Shown: piece after piece, positions 1 to 8,726 of the stretch
Layout of the letters: each line of letters begins with the position of its first letter
Position numbering within the stretch: the first letter of the stretch is position 1
DNA from: Leptospira wolbachii serovar Codice str. CDC
GTDB taxonomy: Bacteria > Spirochaetota > Leptospiria > Leptospirales > Leptospiraceae
Length of the DNA stretch: 64,000 bases
Direction: 5' to 3'
Assembly: GCF_000332515.2 (NCBI RefSeq)
Contig: NZ_AOGZ02000014.1
Span: forward strand, 625,001 to 689,000
Made by a program: the position numbers and the translations under genes
Notes under the pieces: model-generated
What the model saw: only the letters and a program-made list of their open reading frames with translations
Told to the model about the DNA's origin: nothing
Databases searched by the model: none

Positions 1-1190
1 AAGACAAAAGATATGGCTATATATATTTAGGACTATCTTCTATTTTGCTCATAGGTTGTGCGAGTAATGATATTATTTTATCATTATTACACAAAACAGA
101 ACCGATGTTGCTTTCCTATGGACTTTTGTTATTTGTTTTTTTCCAATCTATCTTTTTATCGAAACACATCTCTAACGAAATCATCACGGCCGAACTAAAC
201 TTAAAAGCTGCCAAATATCAATTGGTTCATTCAGAGAAGATGTCTTCACTCGGTGTCATGGTAGCGAGTGTTGCACACGAAATCAATTCACCACTTAGCG
301 CAGTGATTGCTTCCAGTGCCGCAATAGAAGAAAGAATAACTGAACATTTCCGACTTCTCCCCGAAACAAATCCGATCCCAAAAGATAAATTTCCAATATT
401 ATTATCGTTATTCGACCTTGCAATAAACCAAAACGAACTTTTTTCGACAAAAGAAGCCAGACAAACCAAACGCAATTTGACACAATACCTAGAAAGTTTG
501 GGAATCAACGATGCTGAAAACAAAGCTGATCTTTTTGTATCATTGGGCATTCGGGAAATTCCAGAGGATTGGATTCCCATACTAACAGACAAAGACGGAG
601 CAGATTTTCTTGTGATTGCAGAACGAGCCATCTCTCTCCTGCAAGGAACGAAGACCATTCGAATAGCAGCCTTACGTGCGGTAAAAATTGCGCAATCCCT
701 AAAGAATTTCACACATTTTGATCCAAAAGCAGAAAAACAAACAATCAACCTATCAGATTCTATAGATATGGTTCTCACTATTTTTGAAAGCTCTTTGAAA
801 CAAGGAATCGAACTCGCTACTGATTTCGAGGAGATTCCACCTATTGAATGTTATCCAGATGAATTAAACCAAGTCTGGACCAATATGATTCAAAATGCCA
901 TCCAATCCATGAACGGAAAAGGGTTTTTGAAAATTAAAATTGGCAAAACAGAAATCAAAGATAAAGGTTATGTTTTTGTTTCCATCGAAGATTCCGGGGT
1001 AGGCATTCCAAAAGATTTGGAATCTAAAATTTTTGATCCATTCTTTACAACAAAACCTATCGGAGAGGGGACCGGACTTGGCCTCTATATCACAAAACAA
1101 GTAGTAGAAAAACACAATGGCAGCATAGAACTAGAAACAAAACCAGGAAGGACGATATTTACCATCTTTCTACCTTGGGCACCAGAATGA
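1..1190 (+). CDS. Membrane sensor histidine kinase, 3' part (5' end outside window)
   Basis: The frame is open to the left edge, so the true start lies outside; the first in-window start-like codon is a TTG at 45. The visible part begins with two hydrophobic helices (residues about 1-45 counted from the TTG), like the end of a 7TM sensor module. A histidine kinase core follows: H-box VASVAHEINSPL (His78), N-box IQNAIQSM, G1 DSGVGI, F-box FDPFFTT and G2 GTGLGL. The H-box is separated from the second dimerisation helix and the ATPase domain by an unusually long segment of roughly 130 residues (about 90-220). It should autophosphorylate in response to an unknown signal. No response regulator lies nearby. 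The kinase call is firm; the input signal is unknown. Confidence 0.93.
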   Translation, partial: DKRYGYIYLGLSSILLIGCASNDIILSLLHKTEPMLLSYGLLLFVFFQSIFLSKHISNEIITAELNLKAAKYQLVHSEKMSSLGVMVASVAHEINSPLSAVIASSAAIEERITEHFRLLPETNPIPKDKFPILLSLFDLAINQNELFSTKEARQTKRNLTQYLESLGINDAENKADLFVSLGIREIPEDWIPILTDKDGADFLVIAERAISLLQGTKTIRIAALRAVKIAQSLKNFTHFDPKAEKQTINLSDSIDMVLTIFESSLKQGIELATDFEEIPPIECYPDELNQVWTNMIQNAIQSMNGKGFLKIKIGKTEIKDKGYVFVSIEDSGVGIPKDLESKIFDPFFTTKPIGEGTGLGLYITKQVVEKHNGSIELETKPGRTIFTIFLPWAPE

Positions 1191-1262
1191 GTTAGTAATT
1201 TCCGAGTATATCGCCATAAAGATATTTGAATAAATTCTAGATAAGAACTTAAATCTTAAAGC

Positions 1263-2945
1263 TCAACGTCTATCAGGCAAACGAAAACTAACCGTTGTTC
1301 CCTTCCCCTTTTCGCTAGTTGCCCAAATTTCTCCGCCATGTAATTTTATAAATTCACTACAAAGGATAAGGCCAAGTCCTGTTCCCTTTTCGCCTTCTAA
1401 TCCAATGCTTGTCAATTGGGCATCGACACGAAATAACTTTTCCAAATCAGAACTGTCCATTCCGATGCCGTTGTCTTGGCATTCCACTCGGATGCCATCT
1501 TCATCTTGTCTGACAGCGATCCTAATTTTCCCATTCTCGTTGGTAAACTTAATTGAATTAGTGATTAAATTTCGGAGAATCGCTTGAATCATTTCTGAAT
1601 CAGCATAAACATAAGCCAATTCAGACGGTATGTCAGTAAGAAGTTGAATGGATTTTTTCTTAATCGTTGATTCAACTTGATCCGTAATTTTAGAAATAAG
1701 GCCGATCAGATTTACTTGTTTGGGCCGGAAAGGCATGTTTCCTGTTTGAGTCCTTGCCCAGTCCAAAAGTTGTTCCAGAAGCCCGTATAACATAGAGGCA
1801 GAGTTTTGAATTTCATATATGGTTTCTTTTTTTTCAGTGTCTGTATGCGAATCAAAATCCGTATACATAAGTTCAGTCAGTTGTTTAAAAGCCCCTAACG
1901 GGTTTCTTAAATCGTGAGCAATGATGGAAAAAAAAATATCTTTTGTGCGGTTAGACTCACTTAGCAATTTTTCGGAAGTGTGTAAGGCTTCAATGGCCTT
2001 GTTCTTTTCGAAGACTTGTTTTCTCAGTAGCTTAGTTCGATCAAAAACTTTTTTTTCTAATTCAAAACGATAGGTGATGAGTCTTTGGTATTGTAAAGTA
2101 ATGAACTCTGATAATATGGAGAATGGAATCAAAAAGGAAATCAAATAAATATACGAATCAAATACTCCTGGATACACAAATGGGCCAACACCCATTCTTG
2201 TCATCAGGATACTCGACAAATACAGCAGAAATACTCCTAAGGTAACACCTCGGATTTGAAATCGATAACCCAAATAAATTAAAATCAAAAAAGATAAAAA
2301 GAAAAGATAAGGGAAATGATAGACTATGATGACTTGCACTAATACAAAAGAAAAAGTCCAAAGGATAAGCCGAATTGACAAATCCTCAAAACGGAATTTT
2401 CTCCAAGCCATAAAGAATGGAACGATTATAAAAATTCCAATCGTATCTCCAAAAGTAATCACAATCAAAGTGCGAATGATTTCAGAAAAGTTTAGTTTAT
2501 AAAAGTATCCAAAGGAATATAGAATTCCACCAAGACAAAGTATAGAAATCAAACTAGAAAGAAAACAAACGTAAACCACAAAGTAAAAATTATCTTTTGC
2601 GGAACTGAGGCTTTTGCGGATTTTTTTTATCCAGAATGTATAGGCTAATGCTGATTGGAGAGTATCGATCCCGGCAGTCAGGGAAATACTGAGATACAAA
2701 CCAAAAGGGTCCAAACCATGTTGGCTACTGATAAGACCGTCTTTATTGGCAAGAAAACTCGCAAGCCAAACCACTGGCAAATAGCGATATCCAAAGAACA
2801 AACAACCGATGAGGCCAATGCCGGAAGGAATCCAGAGAACCGCCAGGTTTACCGGTTGGAAAGAAAAAAATTCCATACCTAGTTTGGCAGTTCCGATATA
2901 GAGCAGAAATAAAACGAATCCTTTGAAGGATTGCTTCCAGTTCAT
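1263..2945 (-). CDS. MASE1-type membrane histidine kinase
   Basis: A protein of 560 residues. Residues 1-290 hold about eight to ten hydrophobic helices. The early stretch with AKLGMEFFSFQ and NLAVLWIPSGIGL resembles the MASE1 membrane sensor domain. A short coiled coil (about 285-335) leads to a HisKA domain with His344 in IIAHDLRNPLGAF. The ATPase domain has N-box NLITNSIKF, G1 DNGIGM and G2 GTGLGLIL. It converges on the upstream kinase with a 72-bp gap and sits downstream of trpC on the same strand, but 134 bp away, so it is probably separately transcribed. The MASE1 label rests on sequence resemblance only; the kinase assignment is secure. Confidence 0.92.
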   Translation of the reverse strand: MNWKQSFKGFVLFLLYIGTAKLGMEFFSFQPVNLAVLWIPSGIGLIGCLFFGYRYLPVVWLASFLANKDGLISSQHGLDPFGLYLSISLTAGIDTLQSALAYTFWIKKIRKSLSSAKDNFYFVVYVCFLSSLISILCLGGILYSFGYFYKLNFSEIIRTLIVITFGDTIGIFIIVPFFMAWRKFRFEDLSIRLILWTFSFVLVQVIIVYHFPYLFFLSFLILIYLGYRFQIRGVTLGVFLLYLSSILMTRMGVGPFVYPGVFDSYIYLISFLIPFSILSEFITLQYQRLITYRFELEKKVFDRTKLLRKQVFEKNKAIEALHTSEKLLSESNRTKDIFFSIIAHDLRNPLGAFKQLTELMYTDFDSHTDTEKKETIYEIQNSASMLYGLLEQLLDWARTQTGNMPFRPKQVNLIGLISKITDQVESTIKKKSIQLLTDIPSELAYVYADSEMIQAILRNLITNSIKFTNENGKIRIAVRQDEDGIRVECQDNGIGMDSSDLEKLFRVDAQLTSIGLEGEKGTGLGLILCSEFIKLHGGEIWATSEKGKGTTVSFRLPDRR

Positions 2946-3042
2946 GGGGGATAGATTAATGGATGGACAATAGGAGAAAAGCGAAATTATCTTTGAAATC
3001 TCTTTACCAGGATAAGGGATACCCTAATTTCAATCAAAAGTC

Positions 3043-3059
3043 CACAGCTCAATACTGTG
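3043..3059 (-). terminator. Weak hairpin after trpC
   Basis: A 5-bp inverted repeat (CACAG/CTGTG, 7-nt loop) lies 20 bp beyond the trpC stop. On the minus strand it is followed by only a short T run (ACTTTTG). It could be a weak terminator in the 134-bp gap between trpC and the MASE1 kinase gene; nothing else is evident there. Confidence 0.3.
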
Positions 3060-3079
3060 AATGTAACAAAAAATGGGAC

Positions 3080-3838
3080 TTAATTTCCAAATAAAAGTGA
3101 ATGAAAGTCTTTTGTTATATCTTTACTTTTCATAAAGTAGGTGCCAACTAACATAGAATCCACGATTCCCTTGTATTTTTGCCAATCTGCATAACTTTCG
3201 ATCCCAGATTCAGCCACCCGAATGATGGAACTGTCCAACTCTGGTGCAATTTCCTCAATTAGATTTTTATGAATTTCGAATGTATCCAAATCTCGGGTAT
3301 TGATTCCAATAGTGGTGGCCCCTGCATCGAGTGCAGTTTTTACCTCATCCTTATTGTGTGTTTCCACAAGGACAGAAAGACCTAAACTTTTGGCATACTT
3401 GTGTAAGGACGTTAGTTCACTTGGTGAAAGGATCCGAACAATTAGTAAAATTGCAGACGCTCCGTAAGCATAAGCTTCGTCAATTTGAAGAGGATCAATG
3501 ATGAAGTCCTTTCGGATCACAGGGATTTTCACTAATTCGGAAACGGCCGTTAGATCCGAGAGAGATCCAAAAAAAAATTGGGAGTCAGTGAGGACTGAAA
3601 TGGCACCGGCACCAGAAGATTCATAAAGAGAAGCAATCTGAACGGGATTATAATCGGGTCTAAGGATACCAGAACTAGGACTTCCTTTTTTGCATTCCGC
3701 AATGACTGATATGGAATTAGTTTTGAGATGCGATTCCCAAGGTCTAACAGGAACTTTGCGAGCAGGAAGGGTCTTTCCCCTTCCCATACGAATTTCCTCG
3801 TGTTTGGTTGCTACTATCTTATGTAAAACAGGATTCAA
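3080..3838 (-). CDS. trpC: Indole-3-glycerol phosphate synthase TrpC
   Basis: A TIM-barrel enzyme of 252 residues that closes the indole ring of tryptophan by converting CdRP to indole-3-glycerol phosphate. Family motifs are present in order: VIAECKKGSPSSG (catalytic Lys), VIRKDFIID (second Lys), LVETHN, GINTRDL and VAESGI near the C-terminus. Length fits the stand-alone bacterial enzyme. It lies 9 bp after the STAS-domain gene on the same strand, so the two are probably cotranscribed, although no functional link is obvious. No other trp genes are in the window. Confidence 0.96.
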   Translation of the reverse strand: MNPVLHKIVATKHEEIRMGRGKTLPARKVPVRPWESHLKTNSISVIAECKKGSPSSGILRPDYNPVQIASLYESSGAGAISVLTDSQFFFGSLSDLTAVSELVKIPVIRKDFIIDPLQIDEAYAYGASAILLIVRILSPSELTSLHKYAKSLGLSVLVETHNKDEVKTALDAGATTIGINTRDLDTFEIHKNLIEEIAPELDSSIIRVAESGIESYADWQKYKGIVDSMLVGTYFMKSKDITKDFHSLLFGN

Positions 3839-3847
3839 GGAAAAAGC

Positions 3848-4192
3848 TTAGAACGCTTTTAACGCAGCATCTTCCGAATCATAGATATCAAAAAGAGAAG
3901 TCAATTCAATGACATCAAAGATACGTTTGACTGCGGGTTTGATGTTGGAGATTTTTAGCGAACCCTCTTTAGAATTGAGTTTGCGAAGAGTGGAAATACA
4001 AGCTCTGAATCCAGAGGAAGACATGTATTCTACGTCTTTCATGTTCAAAAGAACCTTTCTATGCCCAGCATTATCGATGAGTTCCATAAGGCCCTCTTCC
4101 ACTTCATTTGCCACAGAAACGTCCAATCGACCTTCCAGATAAACGACTAGTTTTCCGTCTTTCACTTCGTGTTTCAGCACCGATTTACCCAA
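3848..4192 (-). CDS. STAS-domain anti-sigma factor antagonist
   Basis: A single-domain protein of 114 residues of the SpoIIAA/RsbV type. It has the early GRLDV turn, a hydrophobic strand KVLLNMKDVEYM and then SSSGFRACISTL, where the phosphorylatable serine of the family sits (Ser58-60 region). Such proteins bind an anti-sigma kinase when unphosphorylated. The start is probably TTG at 4192: an in-frame stop lies just upstream and there is no ATG; GTG codons at residues 5 and 10 are alternatives. Divergent from murD, with 48 bp between the chosen starts. The cognate anti-sigma factor is not in the window. Confidence 0.88.
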   Translation of the reverse strand: MGKSVLKHEVKDGKLVVYLEGRLDVSVANEVEEGLMELIDNAGHRKVLLNMKDVEYMSSSGFRACISTLRKLNSKEGSLKISNIKPAVKRIFDVIELTSLFDIYDSEDAALKAF

Positions 4193-4240
4193 CCTGATAT
4201 GATTTTACAAAATCATCGTATTTTAGCGGAGTGTCAATCA

Positions 4241-5641
4241 ATGTTTTCTCAATCCATTCCATCGGCTTCTGACCTAGACAAATTCCAAAAATTCCTGATT
4301 TTAGGTGGCGGATCCTCGGGGGACTCCTCTGCCAAATTATTAACCTCCCAAGGGAAACAATGCTTACTGGCAGACAAGTTTCCAGAGAAAGCCAACACAC
4401 TTTTGTATGCAGAAGTTTTGTCAGACAATCACCCACAGGAAGTATTAGAAGGAATTGACTGCATCATCAAAAGCCCAGGCATCCTTCCGAACCATCCTAT
4501 CTTGGAAGTAGCCAAACAAAGAGAGTTACCTATACTCAGTGAAATCTGCTTGGCACGAGTTTTTTACAAAGGCCCGGTGGTTGGGATCACTGGCACTGAT
4601 GGAAAGTCAACCACCACGGCTCTCACCTACCACATTCTAAAATCTAAATTTCCGAATTCTCGGATGGGTGGAAATATCGGTGTTCCTTTTACCTCCTTTT
4701 GTTTGGAACCATTGGATTTAGTCGTATTAGAACTTTCTAGTTATCAACTAGACGACTCACCTAACTTAGAATTAACTGCTTCTGCTATTTTGAATTTGGC
4801 GTCGGACCATTTAGAAAGACACAAAACAATGGAGTCCTATGCCGAAGCCAAATGGAAAATCCAAAATTTGGAGAACCCAAAGCATAGGTCGTTTGTAAAT
4901 CCAATTTTTTTTCAATTCCTTTCCCAAGAAATGCCAAAAGGAAAAACCTTGCACTTGATAGGTGAGAATCAGGAATACTTTGTTAGTTTAGAACCAAACC
5001 AAGTGTATACTCCGAATCATACTTATGATGCGTCAAAGTTTCCACTCAAAGGAAAACACAACCTAATGAATTTATGTTTTGCCATTGCCCTTGCGGAAAC
5101 TATGGGAATGGAAAAAGAAGAAATCCAAAATCAATTTGAATCCTTCCAAGGACTTCCCCATAGATTCAATCGAATAGAAGGTTCTGGATTCCAAAATCAA
5201 TACAAAGAAATTCAGTTTATCAACGACTCCAAATCTACGAACATCCATTCCATGCTGTCTGGAATTGCCGGATTTAAAAAAGGGGATGGATTATTTTTGA
5301 TACTCGGAGGAATTCCCAAATTAGAACCTATCGATTTATTTTTAAGTCGTTGGAAGGAATTGGAATGTCCGATTTGGGTTTATGGAAAAGCAGTAGAAGT
5401 ATGGAAAAAAGAATTTGATGCCACGGGTCTTCCCGTGAGTTACTTCCCTGACCTCTCCGCCCTAATCAAAGATCTAAAAACTAAAATCGATTTTAGGATG
5501 GGAAACAATGCCAATAAAACCGCAACGACAACTCCCCTATCTGTGATTTTTTCACCGGCAGGAGCGAGTTTTGATTTATATAAAAATTTTGAAGAACGAG
5601 GAAACCACTTTGAGAGTTTGGTGAAAGAAAATTTCACCTAA
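4241..5641 (+). CDS. murD: UDP-N-acetylmuramoyl-L-alanine--D-glutamate ligase MurD
   Basis: Cytoplasmic Mur ligase adding D-Glu to UDP-MurNAc-L-Ala in peptidoglycan synthesis. Seen are an N-terminal nucleotide-binding LILGGGSSGDSSA, the ATP loop GITGTDGKSTTTAL, ELSSYQLDD, the middle-domain NLASDHLERH (lysine-loop region) and C-terminal INDSKSTN. I choose ATG 4241 because GGAG lies 9 bases upstream and it leaves room for a promoter against the divergent STAS gene; earlier in-frame starts at 4169 and 4199 would add 24 or 14 residues. The product is then 466 residues, normal for MurD. It ends in a strong hairpin terminator. Confidence 0.94.
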   Translation: MFSQSIPSASDLDKFQKFLILGGGSSGDSSAKLLTSQGKQCLLADKFPEKANTLLYAEVLSDNHPQEVLEGIDCIIKSPGILPNHPILEVAKQRELPILSEICLARVFYKGPVVGITGTDGKSTTTALTYHILKSKFPNSRMGGNIGVPFTSFCLEPLDLVVLELSSYQLDDSPNLELTASAILNLASDHLERHKTMESYAEAKWKIQNLENPKHRSFVNPIFFQFLSQEMPKGKTLHLIGENQEYFVSLEPNQVYTPNHTYDASKFPLKGKHNLMNLCFAIALAETMGMEKEEIQNQFESFQGLPHRFNRIEGSGFQNQYKEIQFINDSKSTNIHSMLSGIAGFKKGDGLFLILGGIPKLEPIDLFLSRWKELECPIWVYGKAVEVWKKEFDATGLPVSYFPDLSALIKDLKTKIDFRMGNNANKTATTTPLSVIFSPAGASFDLYKNFEERGNHFESLVKENFT

Positions 5642-5652
5642 CGGTTTGTTTT

Positions 5653-5702
5653 ACTAATGATTTGTCAGTTTGGGAAATGACACTGACAAATCATTAGTTT
5701 TT
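5653..5702 (+). terminator. Strong intrinsic terminator after murD
   Basis: A perfect 17-bp inverted repeat (5653-5669 with 5682-5698, 12-nt loop) is followed by a T run at 5698-5702. It lies 12 bp after the murD stop and its last bases reach the stop codon of the convergent HD-GYP gene. On the minus strand no T run follows, so it should work mainly for murD, though the stem may block read-through both ways. Confidence 0.85.
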
Positions 5703-7680
5703 ACCTTTTGTGCAATATTCTTTCGTAAGCTTTACTACCAATAAAAATATCTAAAAGATCTCCATCAATATGTTGGTCTCTCACTTCCATCTTTAAAATA
5801 TCAAAGGCACGATCCAATGGCACTGCCTTTTTATAAGGTCGGTCTTGGTCTGTGAGGGCATCAAAAATGTCGGCAATGGCCATCATCTTTGCCTGGACGG
5901 GAATCTCCACAGCGGAGAGACCTCTCGGGTAACCGGAGCCATTTAATTTTTCATGGTGGCCATGGGCAATGGCTGGAACCATTTTAAGTTCCCTTGTCCA
6001 AGGTATTTTGGATAAAAATTGGAAAGTATGTTCTACGTGGGATTCAATTTCTCGCCTTTCTTCGAAATCCAATGACCCGCGACGGATAGATAAAAAACCA
6101 AATTCTTTTGGCATCAGTAAATTCAGTTGGTTCCCATCGGTTGTGTGATAACTCATTTTAGAAATCTCTTCCAAAAAATTAGAATTCCCTTCTTCTAAAA
6201 TTGAAGGTTCATTGGATTCCGAAATCACTCGCACCATTTCTTCTAATTTTTCTTTTTCTAAAACGTATTCGAGGTGGATTGACTTTTCAAATTCCACATA
6301 ACCATTGTTACCATGTTTTTTAAGGTATTCAATTTTCTTTTGTGCCAGTTTTGCTTCCACATCTTTTAAGATAAATTGGAAACGCCAACGAATTAAATCC
6401 AGTTCGTAATCTTCTAGTTTTTTGGCCTTAACCAGAACTTTTTCCCGAACTCCAACTTTTCCAAAATCATGAAGAAGGGAGGCGTAACGAATTTCCTTCA
6501 CTTGAGACTCATTGAAATGGATATCTTTGAATCGACCCGTTTGGATGGCATTGACAGATTCCGCAAGTCCCACTGTGTATTGTGCTACCCGAAAGGAATG
6601 TCCCGAGGTAGTTGGATCTCTAGATTCAATGGCGGATACACTGGCAGTGACAAATCCTTCAAACAAAGTTTCAATGTCATGAACCAAATTATTGTTTTGA
6701 ATGGCAACTGCCGCCTGTCCCGCAACCGCCATCACCAACTCTTCTGAATATTTATCATATTCTAAAATCGAATTGGTTTTCATTTCCTCTAAAGTGAGTT
6801 TAGTTTGAAAGTTTTTCTTTCGGTTGATGAGTTGGATGACACCCACTACTTCATCATGGTGGTCTTTCATAGGAACCACTAACATCGATTTTGAATAATA
6901 ATTACTCATTTTGTCAAAATCACTGTTGAACTTATATTCTTCTCCACCGGACAATTCGTACACATTCTGAATATTGAGCTGTTTCCCTGTAAAAGCTACA
7001 TAACCGGCGATACTCTTTTTGTTGATGGGTAAAATAAATTCATCCGAACTCAAATCGAGAGCAGAGATTTTGAATCTTAGATTTCTCGGATTTCCTCTTT
7101 CGTCTTTTTCTACCAAATACAAAGATCCAGAATCAGAATTGGAAATTTCCCTGGCTGAATTCAAAATATCACGAAGTAACTTTGTAAAATCTTTTTCGTT
7201 CGCAAGACTGATCCCAATCTTTGTGAGTTTGGAAATTTCATTGGTGGAAACATTGATCCGTTTTTGTAGTTCGAATTTGTCCACCACCATCTGCAAGCTA
7301 GTGAAAGCATTAGCAAGAGCCTTCACTAAAAAGAGCAGAGGTGCATCATCGGGAACATTGGTAAAAAATAGATCTTCTTCAATGTTTAGAGCGATGTATC
7401 CTGTGTAATCGATAGGTGCACGAACAATAAAGTTCGACATAATCGTTGGATGGTTCTTTAGGAATTGGTGGATCTCGTTGTGTTTGGTTTCCAATTCATA
7501 CCGAGAGATATAAAACAATACTTTGGCGATGCGTCCATGGGAATCGGATTCAATTTGGTCCAACTCGGGGAGGGTCAAAACCTTAGCTTTGATTTTTTTG
7601 GAATAATCAGCTATTTTGCCTTCAAAAAAAGGATCGTCCGTGATGATGAATTGCGAATCCGAAGATTTGGTCACAGGCAT
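5701..7680 (-). CDS. GAF/HD-GYP cyclic-di-GMP phosphodiesterase with large insertion
   Basis: A 659-residue cytoplasmic protein. Residues about 150-332 form a GAF domain ([38 protein letters not shown]). The HD-GYP domain follows: GHSFRVAQY (about 360), HD pair at 404-405 in [23 protein letters not shown] (573-585) and [15 protein letters not shown]. Metal ligands and the GYP motif are intact, so it should hydrolyse c-di-GMP. About 115 extra residues (roughly 430-545, charged and coiled-coil-like) separate the HD pair from the next conserved helix; ordinary HD-GYP domains have about 30 residues there. The N-terminal 150 residues are unrecognised. It lies 50 bp downstream of two unknown genes on the same strand. 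Confidence 0.92.
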   Translation of the reverse strand: MPVTKSSDSQFIITDDPFFEGKIADYSKKIKAKVLTLPELDQIESDSHGRIAKVLFYISRYELETKHNEIHQFLKNHPTIMSNFIVRAPIDYTGYIALNIEEDLFFTNVPDDAPLLFLVKALANAFTSLQMVVDKFELQKRINVSTNEISKLTKIGISLANEKDFTKLLRDILNSAREISNSDSGSLYLVEKDERGNPRNLRFKISALDLSSDEFILPINKKSIAGYVAFTGKQLNIQNVYELSGGEEYKFNSDFDKMSNYYSKSMLVVPMKDHHDEVVGVIQLINRKKNFQTKLTLEEMKTNSILEYDKYSEELVMAVAGQAAVAIQNNNLVHDIETLFEGFVTASVSAIESRDPTTSGHSFRVAQYTVGLAESVNAIQTGRFKDIHFNESQVKEIRYASLLHDFGKVGVREKVLVKAKKLEDYELDLIRWRFQFILKDVEAKLAQKKIEYLKKHGNNGYVEFEKSIHLEYVLEKEKLEEMVRVISESNEPSILEEGNSNFLEEISKMSYHTTDGNQLNLLMPKEFGFLSIRRGSLDFEERREIESHVEHTFQFLSKIPWTRELKMVPAIAHGHHEKLNGSGYPRGLSAVEIPVQAKMMAIADIFDALTDQDRPYKKAVPLDRAFDILKMEVRDQHIDGDLLDIFIGSKAYERILHKR

Positions 7681-7730
7681 ACTATCGACATGAAAAAAAC
7701 GACTGTCGATTGTTTTTTAGAAAATTAATC

Positions 7731-8726
7731 TTACTTTTGTTTGTTTAAGAGGATGATTCCAAAACTAAGGCAGGCGACCAAATAAAAACTCAAAAAATAC
7801 AGAACCTGGACTCCTAACAGTACGTAGGGTGCATGTACCCAACCATTTGGCTCTTCGAGTAAAAAAGGAAGGAAAATTCCCAAAACTGAGGGATAAAGAA
7901 AAGAGATCACTCCCCGAAGGCCTGGACCGGACCAAGACAAGGAGGAGAGGTATGAATAAAGCAATCTTCCAAAGATTCCCGAAAGAATACTCAAAGGGAG
8001 AACCACTACTATTTCTGTTCCAAGACATGTAGAGAAGGCAATCGCACCAATCCAGATTCCCATCTCCGATTCTTCTGGGACGATTTGTTTTTTGAATTTT
8101 GAAACCAACTGAAATCCGACGTGGGAGGAGATCCCATAAATTAACAGGTTTGCCACTTGTTTATAAAAACTCCAATCGACTTTCCAGGGAGATAGAACCA
8201 AAAAAGCCACAGGCAAAAAACACAAGTAGACAAAACGAAGAGAATCATCACCTAACTTCATTTCCTTATTCTCTTCTAAATTCCAAAACATCTCTCGTGC
8301 CCAAACAAAGGCTCCAAGAGAAATAGCAAAAGGCAAAATCAGAGTATTGTCTTGGACGAGGATGTTAGTTTGGAAGAATTGTATGCCAAACAAAACAAAG
8401 ACCCAAAACAAATACAAAAAAATCGAAACAAAAAGACGGCGATACACCTTAAAAGTGAAAATTCTTTCTTCTAGGGAAGTGTAGGAAAGAAAAAGTAATA
8501 AATTACTTTTTGCGATGTAAGCAAAGATCGAATCTGTATTCCAAAGCTCTGAATATATTCCCCATTTCTTCAGTGATTCCGTAAGAATAAATCCGAGGGC
8601 AGTGATAACCGTCCATTGGAAGAGTAAATCTTTACGTTTCCACTCTTCTGTAATTCGAGAAAGAGAATGAAACAAAAAGAAACCAGAAAGAATACAAAAA
8701 AGGAATTCTGTTTCCACTAAATTCAT
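7731..8726 (-). CDS. Polytopic inner-membrane protein of unknown function
   Basis: A protein of 331 residues made almost entirely of hydrophobic segments; I count about ten likely membrane helices with short polar loops. No conserved catalytic or transport motif is recognised. Its start overlaps the stop of the 784-residue TPR gene by 4 bp, which suggests translational coupling and a shared complex. The c-di-GMP phosphodiesterase gene follows 50 bp downstream. It could be a membrane anchor, transporter or sensor for that operon; function unknown. Confidence 0.8.
   Translation of the reverse strand: MNLVETEFLFCILSGFFLFHSLSRITEEWKRKDLLFQWTVITALGFILTESLKKWGIYSELWNTDSIFAYIAKSNLLLFLSYTSLEERIFTFKVYRRLFVSIFLYLFWVFVLFGIQFFQTNILVQDNTLILPFAISLGAFVWAREMFWNLEENKEMKLGDDSLRFVYLCFLPVAFLVLSPWKVDWSFYKQVANLLIYGISSHVGFQLVSKFKKQIVPEESEMGIWIGAIAFSTCLGTEIVVVLPLSILSGIFGRLLYSYLSSLSWSGPGLRGVISFLYPSVLGIFLPFLLEEPNGWVHAPYVLLGVQVLYFLSFYLVACLSFGIILLNKQK

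Noticed and set aside
227..778. Minus-strand open frame of 183 codons inside the first histidine kinase
   Set aside because: It is the antisense shadow of a kinase with intact motifs; no ribosome site or recognisable domain.
4169..4240. Upstream starts (4169, 4199) for murD
   Set aside because: They lack a good ribosome site, leave almost no space to the divergent STAS gene, and extend beyond the usual MurD N-terminus; ATG 4241 has GGAG nine bases upstream.
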